Shown: positions 1 to 8,916 of the stretch, piece by piece
How positions within the stretch are numbered: position 1 is the stretch's first letter
How the letters are laid out: each line of letters begins with the position of its first letter
Origin: Pseudomonas putida
GTDB taxonomy: Bacteria; Pseudomonadota; Gammaproteobacteria; Pseudomonadales; Pseudomonadaceae
Assembly: GCF_022627325.1 (NCBI RefSeq)
Contig: NZ_JAETZZ010000011.1
Coordinates: 62,001 to 126,000 of the forward strand
DNA length: 64,000 nt
Direction of reading: 5' to 3'
Notes under the pieces: generated by a model
Told to the model about the DNA's origin: nothing
Databases searched by the model: none
Seen by the model: only the letters and a program-made list of their open reading frames with translations
Translations under genes and position numbers: made by a program

Positions 1-448
1 TGAGGGTCGGTGGCTGCTCGGCCCAGTAGCCGAAGTGGTACTGGCTATAGCCCATGGGGTGAGACTGGGCGATCTTCCACGCCCAGCTTTGCTTGTAGGC
101 TTGGTCAGACACCACGCGGGTGTCACCCTTGCGCTTGCTGCCTTGGTCATATGGCTGGTACCAACTGCCCAGCAGCCACAGCTTCATGATCGAACGGGCG
201 CCTTGGGCGATCTGCGGGTCCGCATTGCCGAGTACGGCGCTGGCGATTTGCGCCGGGGTTTGGCCCTTGATACTGACGTACAGCTCCAGCAGGTTGCTGA
301 ACGCTGCGGTCCCCATCCCTTGCTGGGCGGTGGCGAAGAACACCGGCGGCAGGTTGATCGGGTCCACCGAAGGCGCCAGCAGTTCTGCTGACAGGCCGGT
401 GAGGATGGCGGACAGGTCGATGAAGTTCTGCAGGTTAGTGTCGCTCAT
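1..448 (-). CDS. Sugar/sorbitol dehydrogenase small-subunit-like protein, 3' part missing
   Basis: The N-terminal 149 or so codons of a protein that continues beyond the left edge. It opens with MSDTNLQNFIDLSAILTG and later has KLWLLGSWYQPY and a WKIAQSHPMGYSQ stretch. This resembles the small subunit of membrane-bound FAD sugar/polyol dehydrogenases (sorbitol/fructose dehydrogenase family), where the pattern 'F..LSA.LTG ... lWylG.wy' recurs. Those subunits usually have a Tat signal; none is visible here. It starts four bases after the stop of the upstream cytochrome c-like gene, so the two are co-transcribed and probably translationally coupled. A catalytic GMC-type subunit, if present, would lie outside the window. 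The family call is from pattern memory. Confidence 0.6.
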   Translation of the reverse strand, partial: MSDTNLQNFIDLSAILTGLSAELLAPSVDPINLPPVFFATAQQGMGTAAFSNLLELYVSIKGQTPAQIASAVLGNADPQIAQGARSIMKLWLLGSWYQPYDQGSKRKGDTRVVSDQAYKQSWAWKIAQSHPMGYSQYHFGYWAEQPPTL

Positions 449-452
449 GGCA

Positions 453-1793
453 TCACTCCTTGGCGCCAGTGGATTGGGCACGTTCAAGCAGGAAGGTGAA
501 ATCGGCGAAGCTGGTGCGCGGTGACTGGGTCACGCGGGTGGTCGCGTTGTTGTGGCACTCCATGCAACTGGATGAAGCTTGCGGCGTAGTGCCCTGGTTG
601 TAGGTTTCCAGCGTGGCGTTGGCCAGGAAGTTCGGCGCAGGCGTGCCCAGCGGATTGGTTGGCGACGGTACTTGGCAGTCCTCGGCGGCGTCGGTCGGCC
701 ACTGGGTGCTGATCAACTGGTAGTTGGCCCACACAGTGCCCTTGAGCGCGCCTTGCCACTGCGCGTTGAGCTGCTGGGTCGCAGAGGTGAGCGGGATCTC
801 GCGCACGATCTGCGAAGGCGTGGCTTTCTTCGAGGGGTCCCACGGCTGCGCTGGCGGCTCGTTCACCGGGCGGTCGCTGGCCTGGGCGTCGTAGAACAGG
901 TAGGGGCCTTTGCGCTCGTTCATCGGCGTGGTCTTTTCCGGCACGTTGCGCACGTGTTCGAAGCTCGACCATACCCACTGCGGCGCGCTCTTGGTCTTGT
1001 GCACGATGTGCAGGCCGACCAGCCCGACCTTCTGTGCGCTGCACGACTCGGGTATCACCGCGCCTTTGTTCGGGTCGGCGTTGCCGGGCGTGTAGACCAA
1101 GGCGTCGACGGCGTGGAAGTCCTGGGCGTTGTCGTTGCCGCCGAGTACCTTCCAGGACGACTTGACCATGATCGCGCCGACCTGTTGGGCCTCCTGCGAG
1201 CCGCAGGCAAAGGCGATGCGGTTATCGGCCTTGCTCAGGAACGCTTGCTGGCCCTCCTTGCTGTACAGGCCATTGTTGACGATGTCGTCGAACATCGGCT
1301 GGTTGACCATGATCGCGTTGCGCGTGTAGGTGCCGTTCTGGTCCACCAGTGGGCCGGTCTTGAATGGCTGGATGAATTCGTCGAGCACACCGGCGACCTT
1401 TCCCATCTGTTGCAGCACGGGCAGGTCACCCTTGCCTTGGCAGGCGGCGGGCAGTGGTGCCTTCTGGTTCCAGGCGACCGGCTTCTGGCCTTGGGGCAGG
1501 AATATCTCGTAGCTCTCCTTCCACGACTCCCACACCGTTTGCCCCGGCGCGCCGATCTTCGCCGAGGTGTTGGCGCTGCCGTCGGCGCCGGCGGGCCAGT
1601 TCAGGGCAACGAATGTCTGCCACGACAGCACGTCGAAAGCGTGTTGCAGGTTGTCCAGGGTGAAGGGGGATGTAGCGTTGACGTCGAAGGGAATTGCAGG
1701 TGAAAGCACCGGCGGGCTGGCCGCATCGGCCATGGCCAGCGCACTGGTGAAGCTCGCTCCCAGGCACGCCAACCGTTTCAGGGTTATTTTCAT
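453..1793 (-). CDS. Exported cytochrome c family protein, single C-terminal haem motif
   Basis: A 446-residue protein with a Sec-type signal peptide (MKITLKRLACLGASFTSALAMADA) and one CXXCH haem c motif, CMECH, at about residues 410-414, only 32 residues from the C-terminus. The long region before it contains many W/P-rich segments (LSWQTFVALNWP, VWESWKESYEIF) and is not an ordinary small cytochrome domain. It probably acts in the periplasm as an electron acceptor or structural partner for the dehydrogenase-like protein encoded four bases downstream. The export and haem site are visible in the sequence; the redox partnership is inferred from the neighbour. Confidence 0.65.
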   Translation of the reverse strand: MKITLKRLACLGASFTSALAMADAASPPVLSPAIPFDVNATSPFTLDNLQHAFDVLSWQTFVALNWPAGADGSANTSAKIGAPGQTVWESWKESYEIFLPQGQKPVAWNQKAPLPAACQGKGDLPVLQQMGKVAGVLDEFIQPFKTGPLVDQNGTYTRNAIMVNQPMFDDIVNNGLYSKEGQQAFLSKADNRIAFACGSQEAQQVGAIMVKSSWKVLGGNDNAQDFHAVDALVYTPGNADPNKGAVIPESCSAQKVGLVGLHIVHKTKSAPQWVWSSFEHVRNVPEKTTPMNERKGPYLFYDAQASDRPVNEPPAQPWDPSKKATPSQIVREIPLTSATQQLNAQWQGALKGTVWANYQLISTQWPTDAAEDCQVPSPTNPLGTPAPNFLANATLETYNQGTTPQASSSCMECHNNATTRVTQSPRTSFADFTFLLERAQSTGAKE

Positions 1794-1999
1794 TATCGTC
1801 TCCTCAGCAGATAAAGCGTCGGGACGACGAGGCGTACTGGCCCTTCATGGACCGAATGTTCAGCGTTATCCCTGACGCTAGGCTGGAGGCTAGCCGTTGC
1901 TTCAGAACGCTCAGAAATATCCGACTAGCGGTAGGGGTATCACCGAGCAGGGCACCTGCAGATCAGCGCCAAGCGGCACCCCCGTGCTGTTGGCCCGCC

Positions 2000-2959
2000 T
2001 TATTCAGCCCACTCAGGGTCTGCGGTAAACACGACCGTCAACCAGCGGTCCGGCCCCTCACCACCCAGCGCATCGCCGACTTCACAGCGCAGCGCATCCC
2101 ACGCTTCGATGCTTTTGGCTGGAAGGTGCTTGGGCACGATGAAATACAGTTCGATCTCCCGAGAGCGGCCAACCTTGGCCACATACGCCCGATAGGATTC
2201 CAGGCCGTGGCGTGCGACAAACGCACGGGCCACCTCATCCACGTGCAGCATCAGGTCGCCAGGCGTGACCAGGAAGATGTCCGCCATGGCCTGGCGCACC
2301 ACCGACAACGGCAAGGGAATGATGACCAGGCACACCAGCGCGAGCACCGCCGGGTCGATGTACGGCGATACCCACGCCCACTGCGTGCCCTGCACGGCAA
2401 AGCCGAAGCAGAAGGCGACGAGCAACGCTGCGGTGATGCTGGCCGACATTACCCAACCCTTGACGTCCATACGCACGAAATCCGAGTTCAACTGGCGGTT
2501 GGCCCGGGCTTCGACCACAGCGATGGTCGCGCAGGCGATCACGGTCAGCGCCGCATAAACCATGGCGATGCCGAACTCCAGATGGCGGCCGCCTTCGAGC
2601 AGGCTGCTGACGGCATTGATCAGGGCGTACAGCGCCACGCCGCTGAGCAGGACGCCATTGAGCGCCAGCACCATCGGCTCCAGGTGCCAGAAACCCATGG
2701 TGAAGCGTTCGCGCAGCTTGCGTGACACGTGCCGGCTGGTGGCATGGGAAGTGATCAGCTTCACCACCACCAGCGACAGGCCACTCATGCCGGCGTCGGC
2801 CAGCGAGTAGACACCGTCGAAAATGATCGAGAACGAGCCGGAAGCCAGGCCGAAAGCGATGCCGATAGTGGCGATGAACAGGGTGACGGCGATCGAGGTG
2901 CGTAGCAGGCCCTGTTCGCTGGTGATGTCGAAGAAGGCGGATCTGTTGGGTGTTTCCAT
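2000..2959 (-). CDS. Cation diffusion facilitator (CDF) family transporter
   Basis: A 319-residue inner-membrane protein with about six hydrophobic segments in the first 220 residues and a soluble C-terminal domain. The segment FDGVYSLADAGMSGLSLVVVKL matches the CDF transmembrane helix that carries the acidic metal-site residues (D..xxD pattern). CDF proteins export divalent metals (Zn, Fe, Co, Mn) by proton antiport; the metal cannot be read from the sequence. The C-terminal region (from LHVDEVARAFVARHGLES) fits the usual cytoplasmic metal-sensing domain, though it is rich in charged rather than His residues. It stands alone, downstream of the chemoreceptor gene on the same strand. Confidence 0.75.
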   Translation of the reverse strand: METPNRSAFFDITSEQGLLRTSIAVTLFIATIGIAFGLASGSFSIIFDGVYSLADAGMSGLSLVVVKLITSHATSRHVSRKLRERFTMGFWHLEPMVLALNGVLLSGVALYALINAVSSLLEGGRHLEFGIAMVYAALTVIACATIAVVEARANRQLNSDFVRMDVKGWVMSASITAALLVAFCFGFAVQGTQWAWVSPYIDPAVLALVCLVIIPLPLSVVRQAMADIFLVTPGDLMLHVDEVARAFVARHGLESYRAYVAKVGRSREIELYFIVPKHLPAKSIEAWDALRCEVGDALGGEGPDRWLTVVFTADPEWAE

Positions 2960-3035
2960 GGGTGAAACTCATTCAAAAGGTGGATTGCCTGGGCGGGCCC
3001 CATTGCCGGCGAGCCGGTGATGGAGCCCGTACAGA

Positions 3036-5102
3036 CTAGACGCGAAACTGCTCCATCAACGCCTGCTGCTGATTGGCCAGGCGGTTCAGCGCTTGGCTGA
3101 TGCGCGCCGATTCGTCCGCCTGGCCCGAGAGCGATTCAGTCACGTCGCGGATGCCGGCCACGTTACGGTTCACTTCCTCGGCCACCGCGCTTTGTTCTTC
3201 GGCGGCTGAAGCGATCTGCAGGTTCATGTCGCTGATCACCGCCACGGCTTCACCTATGCGCTGCAGCGTCGGCAGTGCCTGTTCCATTTGCAAGGCGCTG
3301 GCCTGCGCCTGTTTCTGGCCATCGTGCATGGCGCCGACCACATCCTGAGTGCCTTGCTGCAGGCCCTCGATGACCTGGCGGATTTCTTCCACCGACACCT
3401 GGGTGCGCTGCGCCAGGCTACGCACCTCGTCGGCCACCACGGCAAAACCCCGCCCGGCCTCGCCAGCGCGGGCCGCTTCGATGGCGGCGTTGAGGGCCAA
3501 TAGGTTGGTCTGCTCGGCAATGGCGCGGATCACCTCCAGTACCGAACCGATCTGCTCGCTGCGCTGCTCCAGTGCGCGTGCCTCGCCCATGGCGGCATCC
3601 ATCCCGCATGCCAGGTTGTCAATCGTCTGGCGGGTGCTGGCGATCAGTTGCAGGCCTTCGCGGCTCGCCTGGTCGGCGCCACGTGCGGCCTGGGCTGCTT
3701 GCGCTGCATTGTGGGCGACATCCTGGGCCGTTGCGCTCATCTCGTTGGCGGCGGTTGCCACTTGCTCGATCTCGCGTTGCTGCTGTTGCATGCCACTGCT
3801 GGTCTGGCTGGCGATGGCAGCAGACTGGTCGGCGGTGCCGCGGGCTTCGAGCAGCGAGCCTTTGACTTGGGCAATCACAGGTTGCAGTTTGTCGAGGAAA
3901 CGGTTGAACCAGCCGCTCAACAGGCCCAGTTCGTCCTGGCGCGCGTAGTCCAGGCGCCGAGTCAGGTCGCCCTCACCGCTGGCGATATCCTCCAGGCGTG
4001 CCGCTACGGCCAGAATCGGCCGGGTCACACCGCGTGCGGTCAGCCAGACCAGCAGCAAGCCGACGATCGCGGCACCCAGGCCGATCAACAGGCTGGTCAG
4101 ATTGGCGCTTTGGTTGTGTTCGCTCAGCCTCTGGTTGAGCGCGACGGCGGGGGCTTGCAACACGGCTTCGGGCAGTTCCAGCAGCACCTGCCAGGGGGCG
4201 GCGCCTGGGATTGGCGCGAACGGGCGACCGACGCGAAGTACTCCCTGCGCCACGTCGTTGTCCAGCGGTTTGCCCAGCTTGCCGGCGTCGCGGCTGTGGC
4301 CAGCCAGCAAGCCGGTATCGCTGACGATGCTCACCTGGCCCTGGCCATCGAACAACTCTTGGCGGCCCGCCAGGCTCAGCTGCTGCAGGTTGTCCAGGCC
4401 GATGTCCAGGCCCACCACGCCCACTACCTTGCCGCCTTCCAGCAGGGGGAGGGCGATACTCGTCATCAATACCTGGCGGCCGTTGACCTCATCGAGGTAG
4501 GGCTCGACGACACAGGCTTTGGCCGTATCCAGCGGGCAGGTCAGCCAGCGGTTCTGTGCTACGCCGTTGGCGCCGATCGTGCTGTCGGCCAGCATCGCTT
4601 CAGGCATCGCCTCCTGCTCAAGGGTGCCGGGGCTGGGTTGCGACCAGTACAGCGAAAATCGCCCGCTGTCGTTGCTGCCCACCGCGTCTTGGGCGACGAA
4701 CTGGCTGTCCTGGTGGTCCAGCCCGTTGGGCTGGAACACCACATAAAGCCCGATCACGTCCGGGTTGCCAGCCAGCGCGGTGCGCGCCTGGCGGGTCAAT
4801 TCGGCGCGCAGGTCGCTAGCGCCGTGGGCTTTGAGCACCTGCACCAGGCGGGCAAAGCCGTTGGCATACTGGTAGGCGTCCATGAAGTAGCGCTGAATAC
4901 GCAGGGTCTGGGTTTCGCCTTGGGCTTGCAGGCGCAGGCGTGCGCTGTGGTCGAGCATTTCACTGTTGGCTTGGCTGACCAGGGCTGCGCTGCGCTGCGC
5001 CTGGGTCAGCGAGGTGGCCACCAGCAGTGCGACGATGGCCAGCAGGCACAGGCCGGCAAGCAAGGTGATCTTCCACTGGATGGAAAGGCGACGCAGCGGC
5101 AT
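3036..5102 (-). CDS. mcpU: Methyl-accepting chemotaxis protein with dCache sensor (McpU-like)
   Basis: A 688-residue chemoreceptor starting at MPLRRLSIQWKITLL; an upstream in-frame Met lacks a ribosome site. It has an N-terminal membrane helix (about 10-31), a roughly 300-residue periplasmic dCache-type domain (YWSQPSPGTL and VVGLDIGLDNL are its amine/amino acid pocket regions), a second membrane helix (about 340-365), HAMP, and a signalling domain with the conserved hairpin region EQTNLLALNAAIEAARAGE followed by GRGFAVVADEVRSLAQRT. Position between a CDF transporter and an APC permease, near nadA, matches remembered placement of P. putida McpU, a polyamine (putrescine/cadaverine) receptor. 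The gene symbol rests on synteny and general likeness; the ligand is not proven by sequence. Confidence 0.72.
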   Translation of the reverse strand: MPLRRLSIQWKITLLAGLCLLAIVALLVATSLTQAQRSAALVSQANSEMLDHSARLRLQAQGETQTLRIQRYFMDAYQYANGFARLVQVLKAHGASDLRAELTRQARTALAGNPDVIGLYVVFQPNGLDHQDSQFVAQDAVGSNDSGRFSLYWSQPSPGTLEQEAMPEAMLADSTIGANGVAQNRWLTCPLDTAKACVVEPYLDEVNGRQVLMTSIALPLLEGGKVVGVVGLDIGLDNLQQLSLAGRQELFDGQGQVSIVSDTGLLAGHSRDAGKLGKPLDNDVAQGVLRVGRPFAPIPGAAPWQVLLELPEAVLQAPAVALNQRLSEHNQSANLTSLLIGLGAAIVGLLLVWLTARGVTRPILAVAARLEDIASGEGDLTRRLDYARQDELGLLSGWFNRFLDKLQPVIAQVKGSLLEARGTADQSAAIASQTSSGMQQQQREIEQVATAANEMSATAQDVAHNAAQAAQAARGADQASREGLQLIASTRQTIDNLACGMDAAMGEARALEQRSEQIGSVLEVIRAIAEQTNLLALNAAIEAARAGEAGRGFAVVADEVRSLAQRTQVSVEEIRQVIEGLQQGTQDVVGAMHDGQKQAQASALQMEQALPTLQRIGEAVAVISDMNLQIASAAEEQSAVAEEVNRNVAGIRDVTESLSGQADESARISQALNRLANQQQALMEQFRV

Positions 5103-5130
5103 GAGAACGTTCCTTTTCGAGCAAGGACAA

Positions 5131-5152
5131 CGCCCGCGTTCAGGCGCGGGCG
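5131..5152 (-). other. GC-rich hairpin between permease and chemoreceptor genes
   Basis: An 8-bp perfect inverted repeat, CGCCCGCG with CGCGGGCG, separated by six bases, in the 66-bp gap between the permease stop and the chemoreceptor start. No T-run follows on the minus strand, so it is not a classical terminator. It may partly attenuate transcription or stabilise an mRNA end between the two genes. Confidence 0.4.
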
Positions 5153-5168
5153 GTGGAGATGGCAAGTG

Positions 5169-6521
5169 TCATTCGGCAACGTAGTTCGGCGGGGCGGCAG
5201 TGAAGGCCTTGGTCAGCCAGGCCAGATACACCAGGCCAAGAAGCGCCCATACCCCGCCGAACATCAGCGAGTGTTCGTTGAGGTCCAGCCACAGCGACAC
5301 GATGATGCAGAAACCGATGGTCGGCAGTACCAGGTACCTGAGCTTGTTCGCCAGCCCCCGGCGATTGCCTTCACGCAGATAGCAGTGGTTGATCACCGAT
5401 AGGTTGACGAAGCTGAACGCCACCAGCGCCCCGAAGTTGATGATCGAGGTGGCGGTAACCAGGTCGAAGAAGATCGCCGACAGCGATATCAGGCCGACCA
5501 CGGCTATGTTCAGCACCGGTGTTTTGTAGCGCGGGTGCAGGCGAGCGAAGATGCCGGCCGGGATCACCTTGTCACGCCCCATCACGTACAACAGGCGCGA
5601 GACGCTGGTCTGCGAAGCCAGGCCCGAGGCGATGGTGTTGATCACCGTGCAGGCGATGAAGATCGACTGGAACAGCTTGCCACCCACGTAGAGGGCGATT
5701 TCTGGCAGCGCCGCTTCCTGGTCATGGAAGCGTGCCATGGTCGGGAAGTAGGCCTGGATGAAGTACGACACGGTGATGAACACCAGGCCACCGATCAGTG
5801 CAGTCAGGAAGATCGCCCGTGGGATGGTCTTGGCCGGGTCGCGGGTTTCTTCGGACAGGCATGTCACGGCGTCGAAGCCCAGGAACGAGAAGCACAGGAT
5901 GGTCGCACCGGCCGCCAGGGCGCTGAACTGAGTCTGGCTGTCGGCGAACGGCAGCAGGCTCCACGCGGTCCCCAGGCCTTCACCCTGGTCCAGGCCACGC
6001 ACGCACAGGTAGATGAATACGGCGATGATCGCGACCTGCACGGCCACGAACAGCAGGTTGAAGTGTGCCACCAGGTTGACGCTGCGCATGTTGATCAGGC
6101 TGATCAGGGTGACGAAGCCCGCTACCCAGATCCACTCCGGCACTTCGGGGAACATGGCCGACAGGTAGAGCTTGGCCAACAAGGCATTGACCATCGGCAG
6201 CAGCAGGTAGTCGAGCAGCGACGACCAGCCGACCAGAAAGCCCACATGCGGGTTGATGGCGCGCTGTGTGTAGGTGTAGGCCGACCCCGATTGCGGGAAG
6301 CGGCGCACCAGGGTGCCATAGCTCACGGCGGTGAACAGAATGCCGGCCAGCGCCAGGATGTAGGCACTGGGCACATGCCCTGCGGTAATCCCTGAGACGA
6401 TGCCGAAAGTGTCGAACACGGTCATCGGTGTCAGGTAAGCCAGACCGATGATGATCACGTGCCAGAGGCGCAAGGTTTTACGCAGTTGGCCGTTGCCGGT
6501 GGCGCTGTGGTCAGGCTGCAT
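5169..6521 (-). CDS. APC-family amino acid/polyamine permease
   Basis: A 450-residue, roughly 12-helix transporter. The start at MQPDHSATGNGQLRK is preferred because an AAGGAG site lies ten bases upstream; a longer reading frame begins 18 codons earlier without such a site. The N-terminal helix pattern (LRLWHVIIIGLAYLTPM...FGIVSGITAGHVP) is the APC (amino acid-polyamine-organocation) substrate-binding region. It precedes the McpU-like chemoreceptor on the same strand with only 66 bp between, suggesting that the receptor and importer share a substrate, plausibly a polyamine. That substrate assignment is inference. The final residues PPNYVAE are unremarkable. Confidence 0.75.
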   Translation of the reverse strand: MQPDHSATGNGQLRKTLRLWHVIIIGLAYLTPMTVFDTFGIVSGITAGHVPSAYILALAGILFTAVSYGTLVRRFPQSGSAYTYTQRAINPHVGFLVGWSSLLDYLLLPMVNALLAKLYLSAMFPEVPEWIWVAGFVTLISLINMRSVNLVAHFNLLFVAVQVAIIAVFIYLCVRGLDQGEGLGTAWSLLPFADSQTQFSALAAGATILCFSFLGFDAVTCLSEETRDPAKTIPRAIFLTALIGGLVFITVSYFIQAYFPTMARFHDQEAALPEIALYVGGKLFQSIFIACTVINTIASGLASQTSVSRLLYVMGRDKVIPAGIFARLHPRYKTPVLNIAVVGLISLSAIFFDLVTATSIINFGALVAFSFVNLSVINHCYLREGNRRGLANKLRYLVLPTIGFCIIVSLWLDLNEHSLMFGGVWALLGLVYLAWLTKAFTAAPPNYVAE

Positions 6522-7068
6522 ACTGGCATGGCTCCTTCGGCTGGGCGTGAACGGCGGGCGAGTTGTAGTGCGCATGCGGCAATGGCGAGCGGGTGGGCTC
6601 CATGTTGTTCACCTTTATTGTTGGAGCAGAGGTAGACGCAGGCGATGCGCCGGGGTCGAGCTGGCAGTGCCTGGTCTAGGAAGGTGGAGCGTGCGGGCAG
6701 GGGCGGTGAGGCATCATGACGGCGCGTCTGTTCTTCTTCGTGGAGTGGCGCTGGGCAAGGTGGTGAAAATAAAAAACGATGGGTAGGTTGGTGTCAAGTT
6801 AAACATGACAAGATGTTGCTAGATTGAAATAATTATCGATTTATTGGCCTTAATGTTCGGTTTTTGCGCGCTTTTTTGCGGTTATGATCGATGTGGATGT
6901 TCGTAAAATTTAACGAATAGGAAGATTCCCAAGCGTGCGTCAGGCAGGTCGCGATTGCCCATTGCGTCCGCGTGGGACCCTTGGGCCAGGAGTAGGAGTG
7001 ATACTATTCTGCTCCCGCGCAGCTCCTGGCTGTGAACACGCCCATATGGACATCAATCGGTTCTATTC
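6522..7068. other. Intergenic region, AT-rich centre with palindromes
   Basis: A 547-bp gap between the divergent permease and the DUF945 gene. The middle (about 6760-6920) is clearly AT-richer than its surroundings and holds a near-palindrome at 6900-6917 and an AACAT/ATGTT inverted repeat at 6802-6817. I see no convincing coding region. It presumably contains the permease promoter, with a long leader, and the promoter of the rightward gene. Confidence 0.5.
6900..6917. promoter_or_regulatory. Near-palindromic candidate operator
   Basis: TTCGTAAAATTTAACGAA reads the same on both strands at 16 of 18 positions. It lies about 150 bp upstream of the DUF945 gene and 380 bp upstream of the permease start, in the AT-rich part of the gap. 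The symmetry is visible; that a regulator binds it is a guess. Confidence 0.3.
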
Positions 7069-8577
7069 ATGAAGAAATCAGTAGGCATCCTTTCCGGCCT
7101 GGCCATCGCCATTGCCGTCGTAACCACCGCCGGCGCCTGGTACACCGGCAAGCAGCTGCCTGCGCAGCTGGAGCGCACCGTCAACCAGAGTAATGCTCAG
7201 TTGAAGAAGGCCCTTGTCGGGGTTGGCGGCAGCATGACCATCGAAGTGGCCTCGCTTGAGCAGCACCTTTTCACCAGTACCGCGCACTACCGCCTCAAGG
7301 TCCGCGACATTCGCCTGTCTGACGGTGAACCGGTCAGTTTCGAGGTGGGTGTCACCGACCATATCGAGCACGGCCCTTTCCCTTGGTCGCGGGTCAAGGC
7401 CTTCAAACTGATACCGGTGCTGGCAGCCAGCAACAGTTCGCTGGACAAAGACGACTTCACCGCGCCTTGGTTCGCCGCCGCCGGCGACAAGGCCCCGGTC
7501 AGCTCGCGAACCAGCCTGGGCTTTGACGGCAGTGTCGATGGCAGCATCCTCCTGGCGCCGGTCAAGCTGGCCGAAGACAACGGCACTAGCCTCGATTTTT
7601 CAGGTATGCAGTTGCAGGTCAGTGGCGACAGTGAAGGTAAAGTGTCGAAATTCCATGGCGCTGCCGATCGTTTCGAAATGAAGAGGGTTGGGGTGGATCA
7701 CCCACCGGCCACGTTCGAGCTCAAGGGGCTGAAAATCGGCGGTGAACTCGCCGCGACCCAGCATGATGCGATCTATGTCGGTAACGTCGATGTGTTGCTG
7801 GCCGAAGCCAAGGTGACGCTGGGGCCCAAGCAGCAGGTCCTGCTGCTCAAAGGCCTGGAGCAGCACGCCGTGCAGAACCTCGATGGCCCCGACACCGTCG
7901 GTGGTCGTGTGGATTACAAGGTCGCGGACATCAATTGGGATGGCCGCGCAGTCGGCAGCGGGCAGATGGCGGTCAGCATCAAGTCGCTCAACGCTCCGGC
8001 CTTCCAGTCGCTGTCGCAGTGGTATCAGGCCCATCTGCCGGAGTTCGAGCAGGCTGCCGCTGCAGGGCAGCCTATCCCGCAGATCCAGATGGATGAACAG
8101 GAGAAGGCGGCTTTTCAGGGCGACTTGAAGCAGCTGTTGGCATCCAAGCCGCAAGTGGCGGTGGAGAATCTCTCGTTCAAGACGGCCAACGGTGAGAGCC
8201 GGTTCAACCTGGCGATGGACTTCGCCAGCCCCACCTCTTTCGACCTGCCGCCTGACCAGTTGAGCAAGCAGTTGATCACTCAGGTGAAGAGCAAGCTGTC
8301 GCTGTCCAAACCGATGATCGGTGACCTGGCGACCTTGCAGGCGTTGCTGCAAGGGCAGACCGATGCCCAGGCGATTGCCATGCAATCCAGCCAGGCGGGT
8401 GAGATGGTCGGCCTGATGGCGCTGCAGAGCGGCATGGCCACCGTGCAGGGCAATGACGTGGTGGCTAGCCTGCACTACGTCGATGGCATGGTCGACTTCA
8501 ATGGCAAGAAGATGACCGTTGAAGAATTCGCCATGATCCTCGCGGCGCACTTTGCGGCGATGCAGCCGCAGGGCTGA
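7069..8577 (+). CDS. YdgA/DUF945 family protein
   Basis: A 502-residue protein whose N-terminus, MKKSVGILSGLAIAIAVVTTAGAWYTGKQLP, is a membrane anchor or signal segment typical of the YdgA (DUF945) family, followed by a long beta-rich periplasmic region and the family-like end (VDFNGKKMTVEEFAMIL). Length agrees with the family (about 500). The molecular role of DUF945 proteins is unknown; they are thought to sit at the inner membrane facing the periplasm. The ribosome site is weak. It stands alone, followed by a REP pair. Confidence 0.7.
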   Translation: MKKSVGILSGLAIAIAVVTTAGAWYTGKQLPAQLERTVNQSNAQLKKALVGVGGSMTIEVASLEQHLFTSTAHYRLKVRDIRLSDGEPVSFEVGVTDHIEHGPFPWSRVKAFKLIPVLAASNSSLDKDDFTAPWFAAAGDKAPVSSRTSLGFDGSVDGSILLAPVKLAEDNGTSLDFSGMQLQVSGDSEGKVSKFHGAADRFEMKRVGVDHPPATFELKGLKIGGELAATQHDAIYVGNVDVLLAEAKVTLGPKQQVLLLKGLEQHAVQNLDGPDTVGGRVDYKVADINWDGRAVGSGQMAVSIKSLNAPAFQSLSQWYQAHLPEFEQAAAAGQPIPQIQMDEQEKAAFQGDLKQLLASKPQVAVENLSFKTANGESRFNLAMDFASPTSFDLPPDQLSKQLITQVKSKLSLSKPMIGDLATLQALLQGQTDAQAIAMQSSQAGEMVGLMALQSGMATVQGNDVVASLHYVDGMVDFNGKKMTVEEFAMILAAHFAAMQPQG

Positions 8578-8584
8578 TCGATTG

Positions 8585-8739
8585 AGCCTGTACCGGCCTC
8601 ATCGCCGGCAAGCCGGCTTGTACTGGTGCGCACGGGCCTTGAGCCTGTAGTCGTTCAGCGGGCCCCACTGGTGTGCGCATGCCCGGGGCGTGCACCAGCC
8701 GGTGGGAGCCGGCTTGCCGGCGATGAGGCCGGTACAGGC
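8585..8739. repeat. Inverted REP pair (BIME-like)
   Basis: Two copies of the about 35-bp P. putida-type REP sequence in opposite orientation: GCCTGTACCGGCCTCATCGC and onward at 8585-8619, and its reverse complement at 8702-8739 (GGGAGCCGGCTTGCCGGCGA core). About 80 bp of non-repetitive DNA separate them. The pair lies between two rightward genes (DUF945 and nadA), in a 339-bp gap (8578-8916) otherwise without a gene. Its transcript could fold into a long stem. Confidence 0.85.
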
Positions 8740-8916
8740 CACACAAAAACCGCTTTAGAAATCCCCAGATTGTCTGTAGCCTTCGGCGTCCGATAATAAT
8801 CCGCGCCCGCAGAGGGCCGTGGCGGCTTGCCTGCCGTCCGGCGCCCTTAGCCGATCTGTCAGGGCCGGGTGATACACTCGATTTGACGCGCATGCGCGCC
8901 TGCAGGTCCAGCGATC

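Noticed and set aside
579..1703. Long plus-strand open frame opposite the cytochrome c-like gene
   Set aside because: It has no recognisable domain or ribosome site and mirrors the GC-rich antisense of the well-supported leftward gene.
2995..3029. REP-like sequence between the CDF transporter and chemoreceptor genes
   Set aside because: Only a partial, imperfect match to the REP core; not listed as a repeat.
3648..5402. 584-codon plus-strand frame across the chemoreceptor
   Set aside because: It is antisense to the clear MCP signalling domain and runs into the permease; its composition is an artefact of high GC.
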